A stretch of 64,000 nt of DNA from Hymenobacter sediminis (GTDB taxonomy: Bacteria; Bacteroidota; Bacteroidia; Cytophagales; Hymenobacteraceae). Below, piece after piece: positions 44,133-52,914 of the stretch (positions within the stretch are counted from its first letter, which is position 1; every line of letters begins with the position of its first letter). The notes beneath the pieces were generated by a model that was not told where the DNA came from, searched no databases, and worked only from the letters and a program-made list of their open reading frames with translations. The position numbers were made by a program, and so were the translations under genes. Where the stretch lies: NCBI RefSeq assembly GCF_003231285.1, contig NZ_QKNS01000001.1, forward strand, positions 372,001 to 436,000, written 5' to 3'.

Positions 44133-45446
44133 ATGAAAGTCAGAAGCCAACAGGCCAATAAAGTCAACGTCATTACCCTGGGCTGCTCCAAAAACCTCGT
44201 CGATTCGGAGGTGATGATGGGCCAGCTCCGCGCCAACGACTTCCAGGTAACCCACGAAGCCGACACCAGCGACGCCAACATCGTTATCATCAACACTTGC
44301 GGCTTTATTGACAACGCCAAGCAGGAAAGCATTGATACCATTCTGCGCTACGCCGACGAGAAGGAAGCCGGCCGCCTCGAAAAGCTCTATGTGACGGGTT
44401 GTCTTTCCCAACGCTACAAGGACGACCTGGAGCAGGAAATTCCGCAGGTGGATGCTTACTTCGGCACCCTGGAGCTGCCCCAGCTGATGAAGAAGCTGGA
44501 AGCCGACTACAAGCACGAACTGGTGGGCGAGCGGCTGCTGACTACCCCCGCGCACTACGCCTACTTCAAGATTGCCGAGGGCTGCAACCGCCCCTGCTCG
44601 TTCTGCGCCATCCCGCTCATGCGTGGCAAACACCAGGACCGCCCCATTGAGGATTTGGTGAAGGAAGCCAAGCGCCTGGCCTCCATGGGCACCAAGGAAC
44701 TGATTCTGATTGCCCAGGACCTGACCTACTACGGCCTGCAGCACTACGGTGAGCGGAAGCTGGCCGACCTGATGCGCCACCTCTCCGATGTGAACGGCAT
44801 CGACTGGATCCGTTTGCAGTATGCCTACCCCTCGCAGTTCCCCATGGATGCCCTGGACGTGATGAACGAGCGGGAAAACATCTGCAAGTACCTGGATATG
44901 CCCCTGCAGCATATTTCGGATAACATGTTGAAAACCATGCGCCGTGGCATCAGTAAGCGCCGCACCGTAGAGCTAGTAGATACCATCCGCCAGCGCGTAC
45001 CCGACATTGCCCTGCGCACAACGCTGATTGCCGGCCACCCCGGCGAAACCCAGCAGGATTTCGAGGAACTGTACCGCTTCGTGGAGGACACGCGCTTCGA
45101 CCGCCTGGGCATTTTCACTTATTCGCACGAAGACAATACCCACTCCTACACCCTGGAAGACAACGTGCCCGCCGAGGTAAAGCAGGACCGTGCCGACCAG
45201 ATTATGGAGCTGCAGCAGGGCATTTCGATGGAGCTGAACGAGGAGCGCGTAGGCCAAACCTACAAAGTGCTCTTCGACCGCAAGGAAAGCGGTTACTTCG
45301 TGGGTCGCACCCAGTACGACTCGCCTGAGGTAGATAACGAAGTGCTGGTGCCCGCCACAAAAGATACTTATGTGCGCCTCGGCGACTTCGCCCAAGTACA
45401 GGTAACAGAAGCTTCGGACTTCGACCTGTACGGCAAGCTGATCTAG
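44133..45446 (+). CDS. rimO: Ribosomal protein S12 Asp-88 methylthiotransferase
   Basis: 437 aa radical SAM enzyme. N-terminal UPF0004 domain binds one cluster with Cys in TLGCSKNLVDSE, NTCGFIDNAKQES and TGCLSQRYK. The radical-SAM Cys are C151, C155 and C158 in GCNRPCSFCAIP. C-terminal TRAM domain ends QVTEASDFDLYGKLI. It attaches a methylthio group to Asp88 of ribosomal protein S12. The IRLQYAYPSQFP block is RimO-typical and separates it from MiaB. A terminator hairpin follows. Confidence 0.97.
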   Translation: MKVRSQQANKVNVITLGCSKNLVDSEVMMGQLRANDFQVTHEADTSDANIVIINTCGFIDNAKQESIDTILRYADEKEAGRLEKLYVTGCLSQRYKDDLEQEIPQVDAYFGTLELPQLMKKLEADYKHELVGERLLTTPAHYAYFKIAEGCNRPCSFCAIPLMRGKHQDRPIEDLVKEAKRLASMGTKELILIAQDLTYYGLQHYGERKLADLMRHLSDVNGIDWIRLQYAYPSQFPMDALDVMNERENICKYLDMPLQHISDNMLKTMRRGISKRRTVELVDTIRQRVPDIALRTTLIAGHPGETQQDFEELYRFVEDTRFDRLGIFTYSHEDNTHSYTLEDNVPAEVKQDRADQIMELQQGISMELNEERVGQTYKVLFDRKESGYFVGRTQYDSPEVDNEVLVPATKDTYVRLGDFAQVQVTEASDFDLYGKLI

Positions 45447-45474
45447 TTTCGGTATTACATGCTAATTAGTGCGC

Positions 45475-45502
45475 AACGGCGCCTCCAAATGGGGGCGCCG
45501 TT
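45475..45502. terminator. Terminator hairpin after rimO
   Basis: AACGGCGCC pairs with GGCGCCGTT around a short loop, followed by TCTTATTT. It lies between convergent rimO and the acyltransferase gene. Confidence 0.8.
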
Positions 45503-45504
45503 TC

Positions 45505-46644
45505 TTATTTATAAGATGGAGCAGGTTCAGGCTCGGCTGTATATCGGTATTTAAGGCGCAGGAAGGGCCGTTCCCAGTAATAGTAGCTTACCCACGCAAG
45601 GGCAAGACTAAAAGGTAAGCACAGCGCCGTGAGGGCCAGTACCGTAGGCAGCGTGTGAGGCAAATGAAGCCGATCAAAGCAAAACACGACCACAAAGATG
45701 CTGACAGGATGCAGACAGTAAAAACCGTACGTAAACTTGCCCCAATACGTCAGGCTCCTGCTTCGGCCCGCCTTGAACCACGAGTGAGTAGCATAATTTT
45801 GTTCCAGTACCACAAACACAAAAAACATTCCGCGCAGCGAGCGCTGAAACGTAATTCCCAAGGTGCCATCGGCGAAGTATTTCTGTCCGACCAGCAGGCA
45901 GAAGCCTGCCAAGTACCCTACTACAATAACGGCCCGAGGCCAGCGGCTTACCCATTCGCGAAAACTAGGCCGCGAAAAGGCTAGCCAGGCTGCTCCCCCG
46001 CCCAGCGCCATATCTGACACCACGGCCAAGGTGTGCTGGTACAGCACCACTGGGTCGGTGGCGTGTGCGTAGCGAAATAGCAGTGAGGCCAGCAAAACCA
46101 GTATTACCGCGCCGGGGCGCCATCGGGTGAACAGCAGGAGGAGCAGTGGCCACAGTACATAGAATTGCTCCTCAACAGCCACCGACCACAAAACGCCCAA
46201 GCTGAATGCTTTCGGATCTACCATATCCAGATTGGCCAGGAACGTAAGGTAGAGTTCAGGGCGGGCCGTATCGTGCCAGGGTTGCCCGGCGGCGTGCATC
46301 CACCATGGCACCACCCAAAAGCCAAAAGCAAGGCAGGCAAAGTAAACCGGCCAGATGCGTAGCACCCGTCGCCAGTAAAAGCCAAGCAAGTTAATGTGAC
46401 CTTGATAAGCTTCTTCGTGCAGCAACAGGTAGGTAATCAGGAAGCCTGAGAGCACAAAGAAGAAGTTGACACCCATAGTACCCAAGCTCAGCAGCCGTAA
46501 CCCATAATGATACACCGGCGCCTCGTGCGGCGTCCAGAGAAAGGCGTACATAAACAGGGTATGGTACAGAAATACGCCCGCGCAAGCCAGTGTGCGTAAG
46601 CCGTCGAGGTTCGGAAAGAAAGGGCGAGTAGCTGTTATGTTCAT
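45505..46644 (-). CDS. OafA/YrhL-type acyltransferase 3
   Basis: 379 aa from ATG 46644, where homology starts (FFPNLDGLRTLACAGVFLYHT). Conserved pieces are GVNFFFVLSGFLITYLLL, YWRRVLRIWPVYFACL, SLGVLWSVAVEEQFYVLWPLL and a late TYGFYCLHP. Ten or so membrane helices, and the family's RxxR motif is present (RRVLRIWP). It acetylates extracytoplasmic polysaccharide or lipid sugars in characterised relatives; substrate here unknown. The upstream ~100 bp are strikingly AT-rich. Confidence 0.88.
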   Translation of the reverse strand: MNITATRPFFPNLDGLRTLACAGVFLYHTLFMYAFLWTPHEAPVYHYGLRLLSLGTMGVNFFFVLSGFLITYLLLHEEAYQGHINLLGFYWRRVLRIWPVYFACLAFGFWVVPWWMHAAGQPWHDTARPELYLTFLANLDMVDPKAFSLGVLWSVAVEEQFYVLWPLLLLLFTRWRPGAVILVLLASLLFRYAHATDPVVLYQHTLAVVSDMALGGGAAWLAFSRPSFREWVSRWPRAVIVVGYLAGFCLLVGQKYFADGTLGITFQRSLRGMFFVFVVLEQNYATHSWFKAGRSRSLTYWGKFTYGFYCLHPVSIFVVVFCFDRLHLPHTLPTVLALTALCLPFSLALAWVSYYYWERPFLRLKYRYTAEPEPAPSYK

Positions 46645-46804
46645 ATCATAGAAGAGGGTAGGATGGAAGCTGCTCAACTCAGTGAATTGAATATATAATG
46701 TACAATTTTATATGGGTGATAGTACTATATAATAGAGGTTTTATGGCAGTATGAAGCGGTAGCAGTACGGTACCTTTGTTGTTAATGGCAACTAGGATCT
46801 GCCG

Positions 46805-47272
46805 GTGCCAATAGCATTGGTGGAACAGCGCGTGAGTGAACTATGTGGCCGCGCCGTGCGCGCATAATCCCCACAACGGGCAGCGGCGTTTCACCTGCGC
46901 CTAGCGCGCCCTGGGCGTACCGATAATAACCCTCTGCACCGCGATGTGTGGCTGGACCGCTTGCGTGACGGTATAAACATCTACTTTCCAGTAGCAGGTA
47001 GCACCCCTGATTCGTCGTTGACACTAGTCCCGGGCAGCCATTGGTGGCCGGAAGACCGCACGGAGCGCACAGCTGGCGGGGCTACCTACAACGGCACGGC
47101 TTACAGTGTGCCCGCCTTAAAAGGTAGCAATGAGCCGCTGGAGTTGGTGCGCCCCAACCCCGGCCCGGAACAGGTGCTGCTCTTCTCGCCCTACCTACTA
47201 CACGGCGGTGCGCTTAATTTAAATTCTGCGGCTACCCGAATTTCGCTGGAAATGCGCTTCTGGGCGGTTTAA
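46805..47272 (+). pseudogene. Phytanoyl-CoA dioxygenase-like pseudogene
   Basis: Frame from GTG 46805 reads VPIALVEQRVSELCGRAVRA, hits TAA at 46865-46867, then continues in the same frame: FHLRLARPGRTDNN, then PLHRDVWLDRLRDGINIYFP, LTLVPGSHWWPED, and LLFSPYLLHGGALN to WAV. H-x-D (HRD) and the distal HGG are Fe(II)/2-oxoglutarate oxygenase signatures. The N-terminal part expected for the family is missing or out of frame. A promoter-like TACCTTTG (46771-46778) followed by an ATG (46785, other frame) is probably its former start. Confidence 0.75.
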
Positions 47273-47377
47273 ACAGCGTTTAGGGGGTAGGCGAAAACTC
47301 AGCAGACAACACGTCCGGGAAATTGCCAGTTACTTTGTAGGCGCTGGCCGGTTATAGCCGAATATTTCTCTTACCGT

Positions 47378-48970
47378 ATGTCCGTCACGACTCTACGCTA
47401 CGCCGATACCGGCGCGTTTTCCTCTCTGCTGACCGATTATTTGGCCCGGCACGACGCCCTGACTTCGTTTTATCACCGCTTTCCTACCCTCGACGCCTTT
47501 GCCGAGCAAATAGAAGAAAAGCGCGCATCCTATACGCCTGAAGCCCGGCAGCGGCTGGTAGCGGCCCTACGCGAGCAATACGCTACCCTGCCTACGGTGC
47601 ACCCCGCTGTGGAGGCCAACCTAGCGGTATTGGAGAAGGAGACCACCTTCACCATCACCACCGGCCACCAGCTCAACCTGCTTACTGGGCCACTGTACTT
47701 CATCTATAAGATTGTATCGGCGGTGAAGCTGAGCCGGCAGCTTAAGGAAAAGTACCCCGAGTTTGATTTCGTGCCGGTGTACTGGATGGCCACCGAAGAC
47801 CACGATTTCGCGGAAATCAACCACTTTAACCTGTTCGGGAAGAAGTACGAGTGGAACGCCCCGGAAACCGGTGGGCCAGTGGGTCGTCTGCAGCTGGATG
47901 GTATGAAGGAAGCCCTGCTCGACCAACTGCCCGCCGATGTGCCCGCCTTGTTCCGCGAATCCTATGAGCAGGCTGATACGCTGGCTGCCGCTACCCGTCG
48001 CCTCACCCACGACCTGTTTGGGGAGCTGGGCTTAGTGAGCCTGGATGCCGATGCGCCCGCCCTTAAGCAGGCGCTGGTGCCGGTGCTGGAAAAGGAAATC
48101 CGGGAGCAGGCCTCGAACCGAGCGGTGCAGCAGGCCAATGCCCAGCTGGAAGCCGCCGGCTACAAGCCTCAAGTGTACTCGCGCCCGCTCAACCTGTTTT
48201 TCCTGACTGATGCCGGCAAGCGGGAGCGGCTGGAGTACGATGCCGCCCAGGATTGCGCCCAGGTTACGGTGCGCAACACGGGCCGCTGCCACAGCCAGCA
48301 AGAGCTACTGGAACTCGTCCGCCAACACCCCGAGCAGTTCAGCCCCAACGTGGTGCTACGGCCGTTGTACCAGGAAATCTTGCTGCCCAACCTCTGCTAC
48401 ATTGGCGGCGGAGCAGAAGTGGCCTACTGGTTTCAGTTGAAAGGCGTGTTCGAGGAAAATAACGTGCCCTTCCCGATTCTGCTACCCCGCAACTCGGCTC
48501 AATACGTGGGCAAGGCTAACGCCGGCAAGTTGCGCAAGCTGGGCCTTACTTCCCTGGATATCTTCCGGCCGCTGCCGGAGCTGAAAAAGCAGGTAGGCGC
48601 CACGCTGGGCCAGGAAGAAGTGAGCCTACAGGAGCAGCAACAGCAGCTAGCCGCCGCCTTCCAAGCTGTTGCCGACCTGGCCCAGCGCCTCGACCCTACC
48701 TTAGTGAAAACCGTAGCGGCCGAGCAGCAGAAAGTAACAGGCATTGTGCAGGGCCTAGAAAAGCGCCTGAGCAAAGCTGCCGAAGCCAAGCACGAAACGG
48801 CCTACTCGCAGCTTACGGCTCTTAAAGATAAGCTCATGCCCGGCGGCCATCTGCAGGAGCGCACCGATAACGTGCTCAGCATCCTGATCAACAACCCTCA
48901 ATTCATTCAGCAGCTCCTCGATGCCTTTGACCCGCTGGCCCTGGAGTTCACGGTGCTGGAAGAGGAGTAA
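47378..48970 (+). CDS. bshC: Bacillithiol biosynthesis cysteine-adding enzyme BshC
   Basis: 530 aa, usual length. N-terminal Rossmann-like part with TTGHQLNLLTGPLYFIYKI and VYWMATEDHDFAEIN; central part with VTVRNTGRCHSQQELLELV and GGGAEVAYWFQLKG; C-terminal coiled coil (about 410-480, with LSLQEQQQQLAAAF-like repeats). It joins Cys to GlcN-malate in the last step of bacillithiol synthesis. bshA and bshB are not in the window. Confidence 0.95.
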   Translation: MSVTTLRYADTGAFSSLLTDYLARHDALTSFYHRFPTLDAFAEQIEEKRASYTPEARQRLVAALREQYATLPTVHPAVEANLAVLEKETTFTITTGHQLNLLTGPLYFIYKIVSAVKLSRQLKEKYPEFDFVPVYWMATEDHDFAEINHFNLFGKKYEWNAPETGGPVGRLQLDGMKEALLDQLPADVPALFRESYEQADTLAAATRRLTHDLFGELGLVSLDADAPALKQALVPVLEKEIREQASNRAVQQANAQLEAAGYKPQVYSRPLNLFFLTDAGKRERLEYDAAQDCAQVTVRNTGRCHSQQELLELVRQHPEQFSPNVVLRPLYQEILLPNLCYIGGGAEVAYWFQLKGVFEENNVPFPILLPRNSAQYVGKANAGKLRKLGLTSLDIFRPLPELKKQVGATLGQEEVSLQEQQQQLAAAFQAVADLAQRLDPTLVKTVAAEQQKVTGIVQGLEKRLSKAAEAKHETAYSQLTALKDKLMPGGHLQERTDNVLSILINNPQFIQQLLDAFDPLALEFTVLEEE

Positions 48971-48998
48971 TAGCAACAGGAGTTCTGTTGATTAACCC

Positions 48999-49032
48999 AA
49001 CGGCCTGCTTCCACCTGAGGCGGGCCGTTTTA
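48999..49032 (+). terminator. Terminator hairpin after bshC
   Basis: AACGGCCTGC pairs with GCGGGCCGTT (one mismatch) and is followed by TTAC. It is only 14 bp upstream of the next start codon, so it may be weak or act as attenuator. Confidence 0.6.
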
Positions 49033-49045
49033 CTACCCCCTTGGT

Positions 49046-49630
49046 ATGCTGAAAGCCGAACTGCGCCGGGAAGCCTTGGCTCGCCGCCGGGCCCTGTCGG
49101 AAGAGGAAGTGGCCCGCCGGAGCGAAGCGTTGTGGCTGCAATTGCATCAGTTGTTTCCGCTGCGGGAGTGGCAGTGGCTGCACCTGTTCCTGCCTATTGC
49201 TCGGCAGAAGGAGCCGGATACGTGGCCGCTGATTCAGCAGCTTTGGGCAGAGTTGCCGGAGCTGCAACTGGCTGTGCCCGTGGTGCAGCCCGATGGACAT
49301 ACCCTGCGCCACTTTCACCTCACACCCGAAACCAGGCTAGAGAATAACCGCTGGGGCATTCCGGAGCCCGTAGGAGCCGCGGAAATCCTACCCCCCCAAC
49401 TCGACGCCATCCTGGTTCCTCTGCTGGCCTTCGACGAAGTGGGCCACCGTGTAGGCTACGGCAAAGGGTTTTACGACCAGTTTTTGGCGCAGTGTCGGCC
49501 TGATGCCTTGCGTATCGGTCTGAGCCTGGAACCACCAGTGCTACGCATCGAGGATGCGTGGCCCGGCGACGTGCCGCTTCATGCGTGCATCACGCCCAAG
49601 CAGGTGTGGTGGTTTCCAGAGGCGAAGTAA
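49046..49630 (+). CDS. 5-formyltetrahydrofolate cyclo-ligase
   Basis: 194 aa. MLKAELRREALARRRALSEEE is the usual N-terminal helix. ATP-binding and catalytic blocks are present: LFLPIARQKEPDTW, PLLAFDEVGHRVGYGKGFYDQFLA, and LSLEPPVL. It converts 5-formyl-THF to 5,10-methenyl-THF using ATP. It follows bshC by 75 bp with a hairpin in between. Confidence 0.95.
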   Translation: MLKAELRREALARRRALSEEEVARRSEALWLQLHQLFPLREWQWLHLFLPIARQKEPDTWPLIQQLWAELPELQLAVPVVQPDGHTLRHFHLTPETRLENNRWGIPEPVGAAEILPPQLDAILVPLLAFDEVGHRVGYGKGFYDQFLAQCRPDALRIGLSLEPPVLRIEDAWPGDVPLHACITPKQVWWFPEAK

Positions 49631-50080
49631 TTAGTGAGAACGAGTCGAGCGAAACCGCCAAAGCGTGACTCCTGACCAAATGACTGCTATAAGCAGAAGC
49701 ACTTGCGTCGCCCACATAATCTTAACCAAGGCGTTAGGATAAGCAACAGGTGTAAGAATATCTTGCGTGGCCCAAGGAGTAAAGTAAGCGGTGTTGAGCT
49801 TTATACTCCAGGAGAGTAGGAGGAAGCTGCCAATACCACAAGCTAGAGCCGCCGTTGAGTTCTTGGCGGCCTGCCGACGCACAGCGTCGAGCAGCAGAAC
49901 GAAAATCAGGACGAACAGAAAAGTGGAAAGTTGCCCCAGGTAGCTACCGACAACGAAGTAAGTGGTATGCATCTGTATATCGAGGGTAGGCTGCCAGAGA
50001 AAGGGCGTGCCGACAAGCAACAGCCACAGCACAAGCCAGACGCCCAGCGCCGTGGCGAGTGAGTACCAATAACGTTGCAT
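49631..50080 (-). CDS. Four-helix membrane protein with an oxidase-like motif
   Basis: 149 aa from ATG 50080. Four membrane helices. The segment LDIQMHTTYFVVGSYLGQL, at the start of helix 2, looks like the helix X stretch of haem-copper oxidase subunit I (DIQFHDTYYVVAHFHYV), but the haem-ligand His pair is replaced by Ser-Tyr. No other oxidase gene is near. Function unknown; it may be a decayed or repurposed relative. Confidence 0.6.
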   Translation of the reverse strand: MQRYWYSLATALGVWLVLWLLLVGTPFLWQPTLDIQMHTTYFVVGSYLGQLSTFLFVLIFVLLLDAVRRQAAKNSTAALACGIGSFLLLSWSIKLNTAYFTPWATQDILTPVAYPNALVKIMWATQVLLLIAVIWSGVTLWRFRSTRSH

Positions 50081-50220
50081 AAAATGTGCAGTAGGGGCTT
50101 GAGGTAGAAAGTACAATAAGTCGGGGCAAGAGGAAGCTTGCCTTCCGTTGAGTAAGCAATATAGAATGGTAGTATAGCGTTGCCCGAATACACCTGTATT
50201 CACCTAACCTCAACCCCATT

Positions 50221-50754
50221 ATGGCCGAAATTCAAGCTGCTTCCGCTCCTCGCTCGGGTAAACCCCGCGCCACCAAGAAAGCCTTCCGCCTCGACATGAC
50301 GCCCATGGTGGACCTGGCCTTTTTGCTCCTGACCTTCTTCATGCTGACAACCACCTTTGCCAAACCCACGGTAATGGAAATTGGCATGCCCAGCAAAAAG
50401 CCTACCCTCGAACCAGACAACAAAGTGTCGGAAAAGCAGGCCATGACACTGATTCTGGGAGAAAATGGAAAAGTCCGATACTTCTTCGGCCTGAATGAGG
50501 CCGCCGTCAATCCGGCCACGCCGCGCCCTGTCCTGCATACCACCGACCTGAGCGCCGATGGGTTACGCCAAGTATTGCTGCAGCGGCAGCGCCAGCAGCC
50601 AGCGCCCGTGGTGCTCATCAAAACCCAGCCAGGCACGAAGTACCAGTATCTGGTAGACGCCTTGGATGAAATGAACATCACAGACCAGAAGAAATATGCG
50701 TTGGTAGAGCTAAACCGTTCCGACGAAGAATTGCTGAAGGGGCAGCAGCTGTAA
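50221..50754 (+). CDS. exbD: ExbD/TolR family biopolymer transporter
   Basis: 177 aa. Cytoplasmic N-terminus rich in Lys/Arg, one membrane helix MVDLAFLLLTFFM with the conserved proton-conducting Asp, then a periplasmic domain with TLILGENGKVRYFF and VVLIKTQPGTKYQYLVDALDEMN. ExbD works with ExbB to energise TonB. ExbB is not adjacent; in Bacteroidota several exbD copies are often together, but here it is single. A bidirectional hairpin follows. Confidence 0.93.
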   Translation: MAEIQAASAPRSGKPRATKKAFRLDMTPMVDLAFLLLTFFMLTTTFAKPTVMEIGMPSKKPTLEPDNKVSEKQAMTLILGENGKVRYFFGLNEAAVNPATPRPVLHTTDLSADGLRQVLLQRQRQQPAPVVLIKTQPGTKYQYLVDALDEMNITDQKKYALVELNRSDEELLKGQQL

Positions 50755-50775
50755 GCCTGTTTTCTATTGTAGCAA

Positions 50776-50822
50776 AAAGCTCATGGGCCGCATCAGCTAA
50801 CTGGTGCGGCCCATGAGCTTTA
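50776..50822. terminator. Bidirectional terminator hairpin
   Basis: About 17-21 bp stem (AAAGCTCATGGGCCGCA with its complement), central loop CTAA. It sits between exbD and the convergent small ORF at 50820-50963. Confidence 0.85.
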
Positions 50823-50963
50823 TTTCTTGGCAGTGTCAGTGCCAGGCGTCTGCAGGGCAGAGCTGGGGCTGGCGGCCGAAGAGTTTTTACGATTGGCAGA
50901 AGGTTGAGCGGCCTGGCGCTGGGCTGCCAGCACCTGAGCCAGGTTGGATAAATTGGCTTTCAT
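50820..50963 (-). CDS. Putative small Ala/Gln/Ser-rich protein
   Basis: 47 aa: MKANLSNLAQVLAAQRQAAQ, then a Ser/Ala/Pro-rich disordered part ending TAKK. ATG start; the stop falls exactly at the foot of the bidirectional hairpin, which suggests a transcribed unit. No known family. Its start is only about 95 bp from the end of the GDYXXLXY gene. Confidence 0.45.
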   Translation of the reverse strand: MKANLSNLAQVLAAQRQAAQPSANRKNSSAASPSSALQTPGTDTAKK

Positions 50964-51057
50964 GAAATAGAAGAGGTAGGAAATTAAACATCATGCAATA
51001 GGATAGGTAGGGACGGGAAAAATGTGAGAGCAAGATATATATTTTATGCTTTCCGCC

Positions 51058-51651
51058 CTATTCAGCACTAGGCTCTACGCTGGTTATGCGCGCTTGGCCC
51101 CAGGGCGCCACGCTCACCTGCACCCGCAGGCTCTGTCGCCGCTCTAGCTGCCGGCCCGCGCCTTCGGGCACGTAGTAGCGCTCCAGGCCGTAGCGCAACC
51201 GCAATCCGCGCCGCCATACGTCCTGTACTGAGCCGCGCAGCACTGCCTGGTTGCCCGTGGTAGCAGGCTTTTCGGGGAAAGCAGCCACGGCCTCATAGGT
51301 GCCATCAGGTTGGGGCTCGAGCAGCACGTAGGCCGGTTGGTGACGGCGCGGCAGGGTAGTACCCCGCCACAGCCGGCCTGGCAGCTCACTGACCTGGTAG
51401 CGTAGGTTCACGTAGTCGCCGTAGAGCAGGTCGCGCGGGTCAACGGGGCGGGTGCGGAGCGTGATGGTGCGGCCCAGGGCGGCGGTAGCATATCCGGCGG
51501 CGGCCACCCCCAGCACAAACAGCACCTGTGCCAGCACCAGCCATTGCATCCACCGTCGGCGGGTGGGCTCGGGCAGTTCAGGCAATGTGGAGGGGCTACC
51601 CCCGGCCGGGCCCGAAACCGGCGTCAGAGGATCAGCGAGGGGCGTGCTCAT
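51058..51651 (-). CDS. GDYXXLXY domain membrane protein
   Basis: 197 aa. One N-terminal helix (WLVLAQVLFVLGVAAAGYATA after a Pro-rich cytoplasmic part), then a periplasmic domain with the defining LLYGDYVNLRYQVS motif, and RLRYGLERYYVPEG near the end. It is regularly found next to a DUF2157 protein, as here; the ATG overlaps the DUF2157 stop by 4 bp. The pair's function is unknown. Confidence 0.88.
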   Translation of the reverse strand: MSTPLADPLTPVSGPAGGSPSTLPELPEPTRRRWMQWLVLAQVLFVLGVAAAGYATAALGRTITLRTRPVDPRDLLYGDYVNLRYQVSELPGRLWRGTTLPRRHQPAYVLLEPQPDGTYEAVAAFPEKPATTGNQAVLRGSVQDVWRRGLRLRYGLERYYVPEGAGRQLERRQSLRVQVSVAPWGQARITSVEPSAE

Positions 51652-52868
51652 GGCTTAGGCGTGGTTGATGAGGAAAACGTATGCGCGGCCCGGCGCCGGA
51701 GCCACCAGCTTAGGCCCAGCAGCAGCAAGCCCCCCAGCAGGAAAAACAACGACTTATCCAGGAAACCCCAGGTCAGCTTGAAGTACGCCACGGCCGTGGT
51801 GATAATGAACAGCACCGTGCCCAGCGTCACGCGGTCCTGGTTTTGCTCCTGGTGGGCTCGAAGCAACACGGCACCCGAGTAGGCATACAACACCACCAGC
51901 GTGGCGATGGCCAGGGGCAGGCCGCCCGTGAAATAAAAGCCCGGTAGCAGCAGGAGCCAGTCGGTGAGGCTGCCGAGGCGGCCGCGCTGCCGCTTGCCAA
52001 GTACTGACACCGCCAGCACCCCGGCCAAAGAAGCCAGGTAGGGCAGCAGGGGCGCCCGTAGCTGGCCGGCATAGAGGTCAGACTCCCCAAACAAAGCCAG
52101 CCCCAGCGTAAACAGGAAGGCCGCTACCAGCGGCGGCCCCTGCAAGGCCCGACCAGCCGGCCGGTCGGGTTGCCAGTCGCCGAAAGCGTACACCAGCATG
52201 GCCGGAATGAAAAACCACGTGATTTTAACGTGCAGGTGGTTGATCAGCAACGCCGCCTGCCAGAGCAGACCGGTAGCCAGCACTCCACCCAGCAAGGCAT
52301 CGGGGCGGCGCCACCAGTAATAGCCCAACCCCAGGGCCGTGCCGATGGCCGTGAGGTAGCTGAACGCGCCCAGTTGCCCGGTATTGTAGCCCTGCACGAT
52401 GCCGCTGATAACGGCCGTCATCAGGAACAGCAAGCGGCTGCGGTACAGCCACGTTAGGGCCATGCCGGCCACGGCCCAGGCCAGCAGCCCCGTGAGGTCG
52501 TAGCCGATGAGCTGGTAAAGCTGGCTGGTCAGCACAATGCTGGCCCCGAACAAGATCAGGCCCAGGGCAATCAGGCCCATGCCCAGATTGAGGTTGCCGC
52601 GGCGCCGGAAATACTCGCCACCGGCGTAGGCACCACACAAAGAGCCCAGCAGTAGGGCCAGGCGCACCACCTCGGGCAAGCCCTGCCAATTGGCCGCTAC
52701 CACGCTCAGGGCGCTCAGGCCTACCAGCAAGGAACCCAGCAATGGCAGTAGGCCAATGGCGGTGGCATCAGTAGGATAAAGGTCCAGCAGCTGCTCGCGC
52801 TGCGCCTCCGAGATAATCCCCTTCTGTACCCACTCGCGCCCGTCGGTTTCTAATAGCTTACGACTCAT
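51648..52868 (-). CDS. DUF2157 multi-pass membrane protein
   Basis: 406 aa. N-terminal soluble helix (about 1-40: WVQKGIISEAQREQLLDLY) typical of DUF2157, then about 12 hydrophobic helices (LLPLLGSLLVGLSALSVVAANW and so on) and a basic C-terminus. Unknown function. Translationally coupled to the GDYXXLXY gene by a 4-bp overlap, so the two products probably act together in the inner membrane. Confidence 0.85.
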   Translation of the reverse strand: MSRKLLETDGREWVQKGIISEAQREQLLDLYPTDATAIGLLPLLGSLLVGLSALSVVAANWQGLPEVVRLALLLGSLCGAYAGGEYFRRRGNLNLGMGLIALGLILFGASIVLTSQLYQLIGYDLTGLLAWAVAGMALTWLYRSRLLFLMTAVISGIVQGYNTGQLGAFSYLTAIGTALGLGYYWWRRPDALLGGVLATGLLWQAALLINHLHVKITWFFIPAMLVYAFGDWQPDRPAGRALQGPPLVAAFLFTLGLALFGESDLYAGQLRAPLLPYLASLAGVLAVSVLGKRQRGRLGSLTDWLLLLPGFYFTGGLPLAIATLVVLYAYSGAVLLRAHQEQNQDRVTLGTVLFIITTAVAYFKLTWGFLDKSLFFLLGGLLLLGLSWWLRRRAAHTFSSSTTPKP

Positions 52869-52914
52869 AATACCGGCAACTTACGCAGGATGCGGGAAGT
52901 GGGAAGGGGCTTAG

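Noticed and set aside
44013..44912. 299-codon open frame antisense to rimO
   Set aside because: It lies entirely opposite a well-conserved gene, shows no family pattern, and long antisense frames are common in GC-rich coding DNA.
46678..46770. AT-rich island (TATATAATG...ATATAATAG) as possible transferred DNA or origin
   Set aside because: Too short (about 90 bp), no iterons or DnaA-box cluster seen; it is best explained as promoter DNA of the flanking genes.
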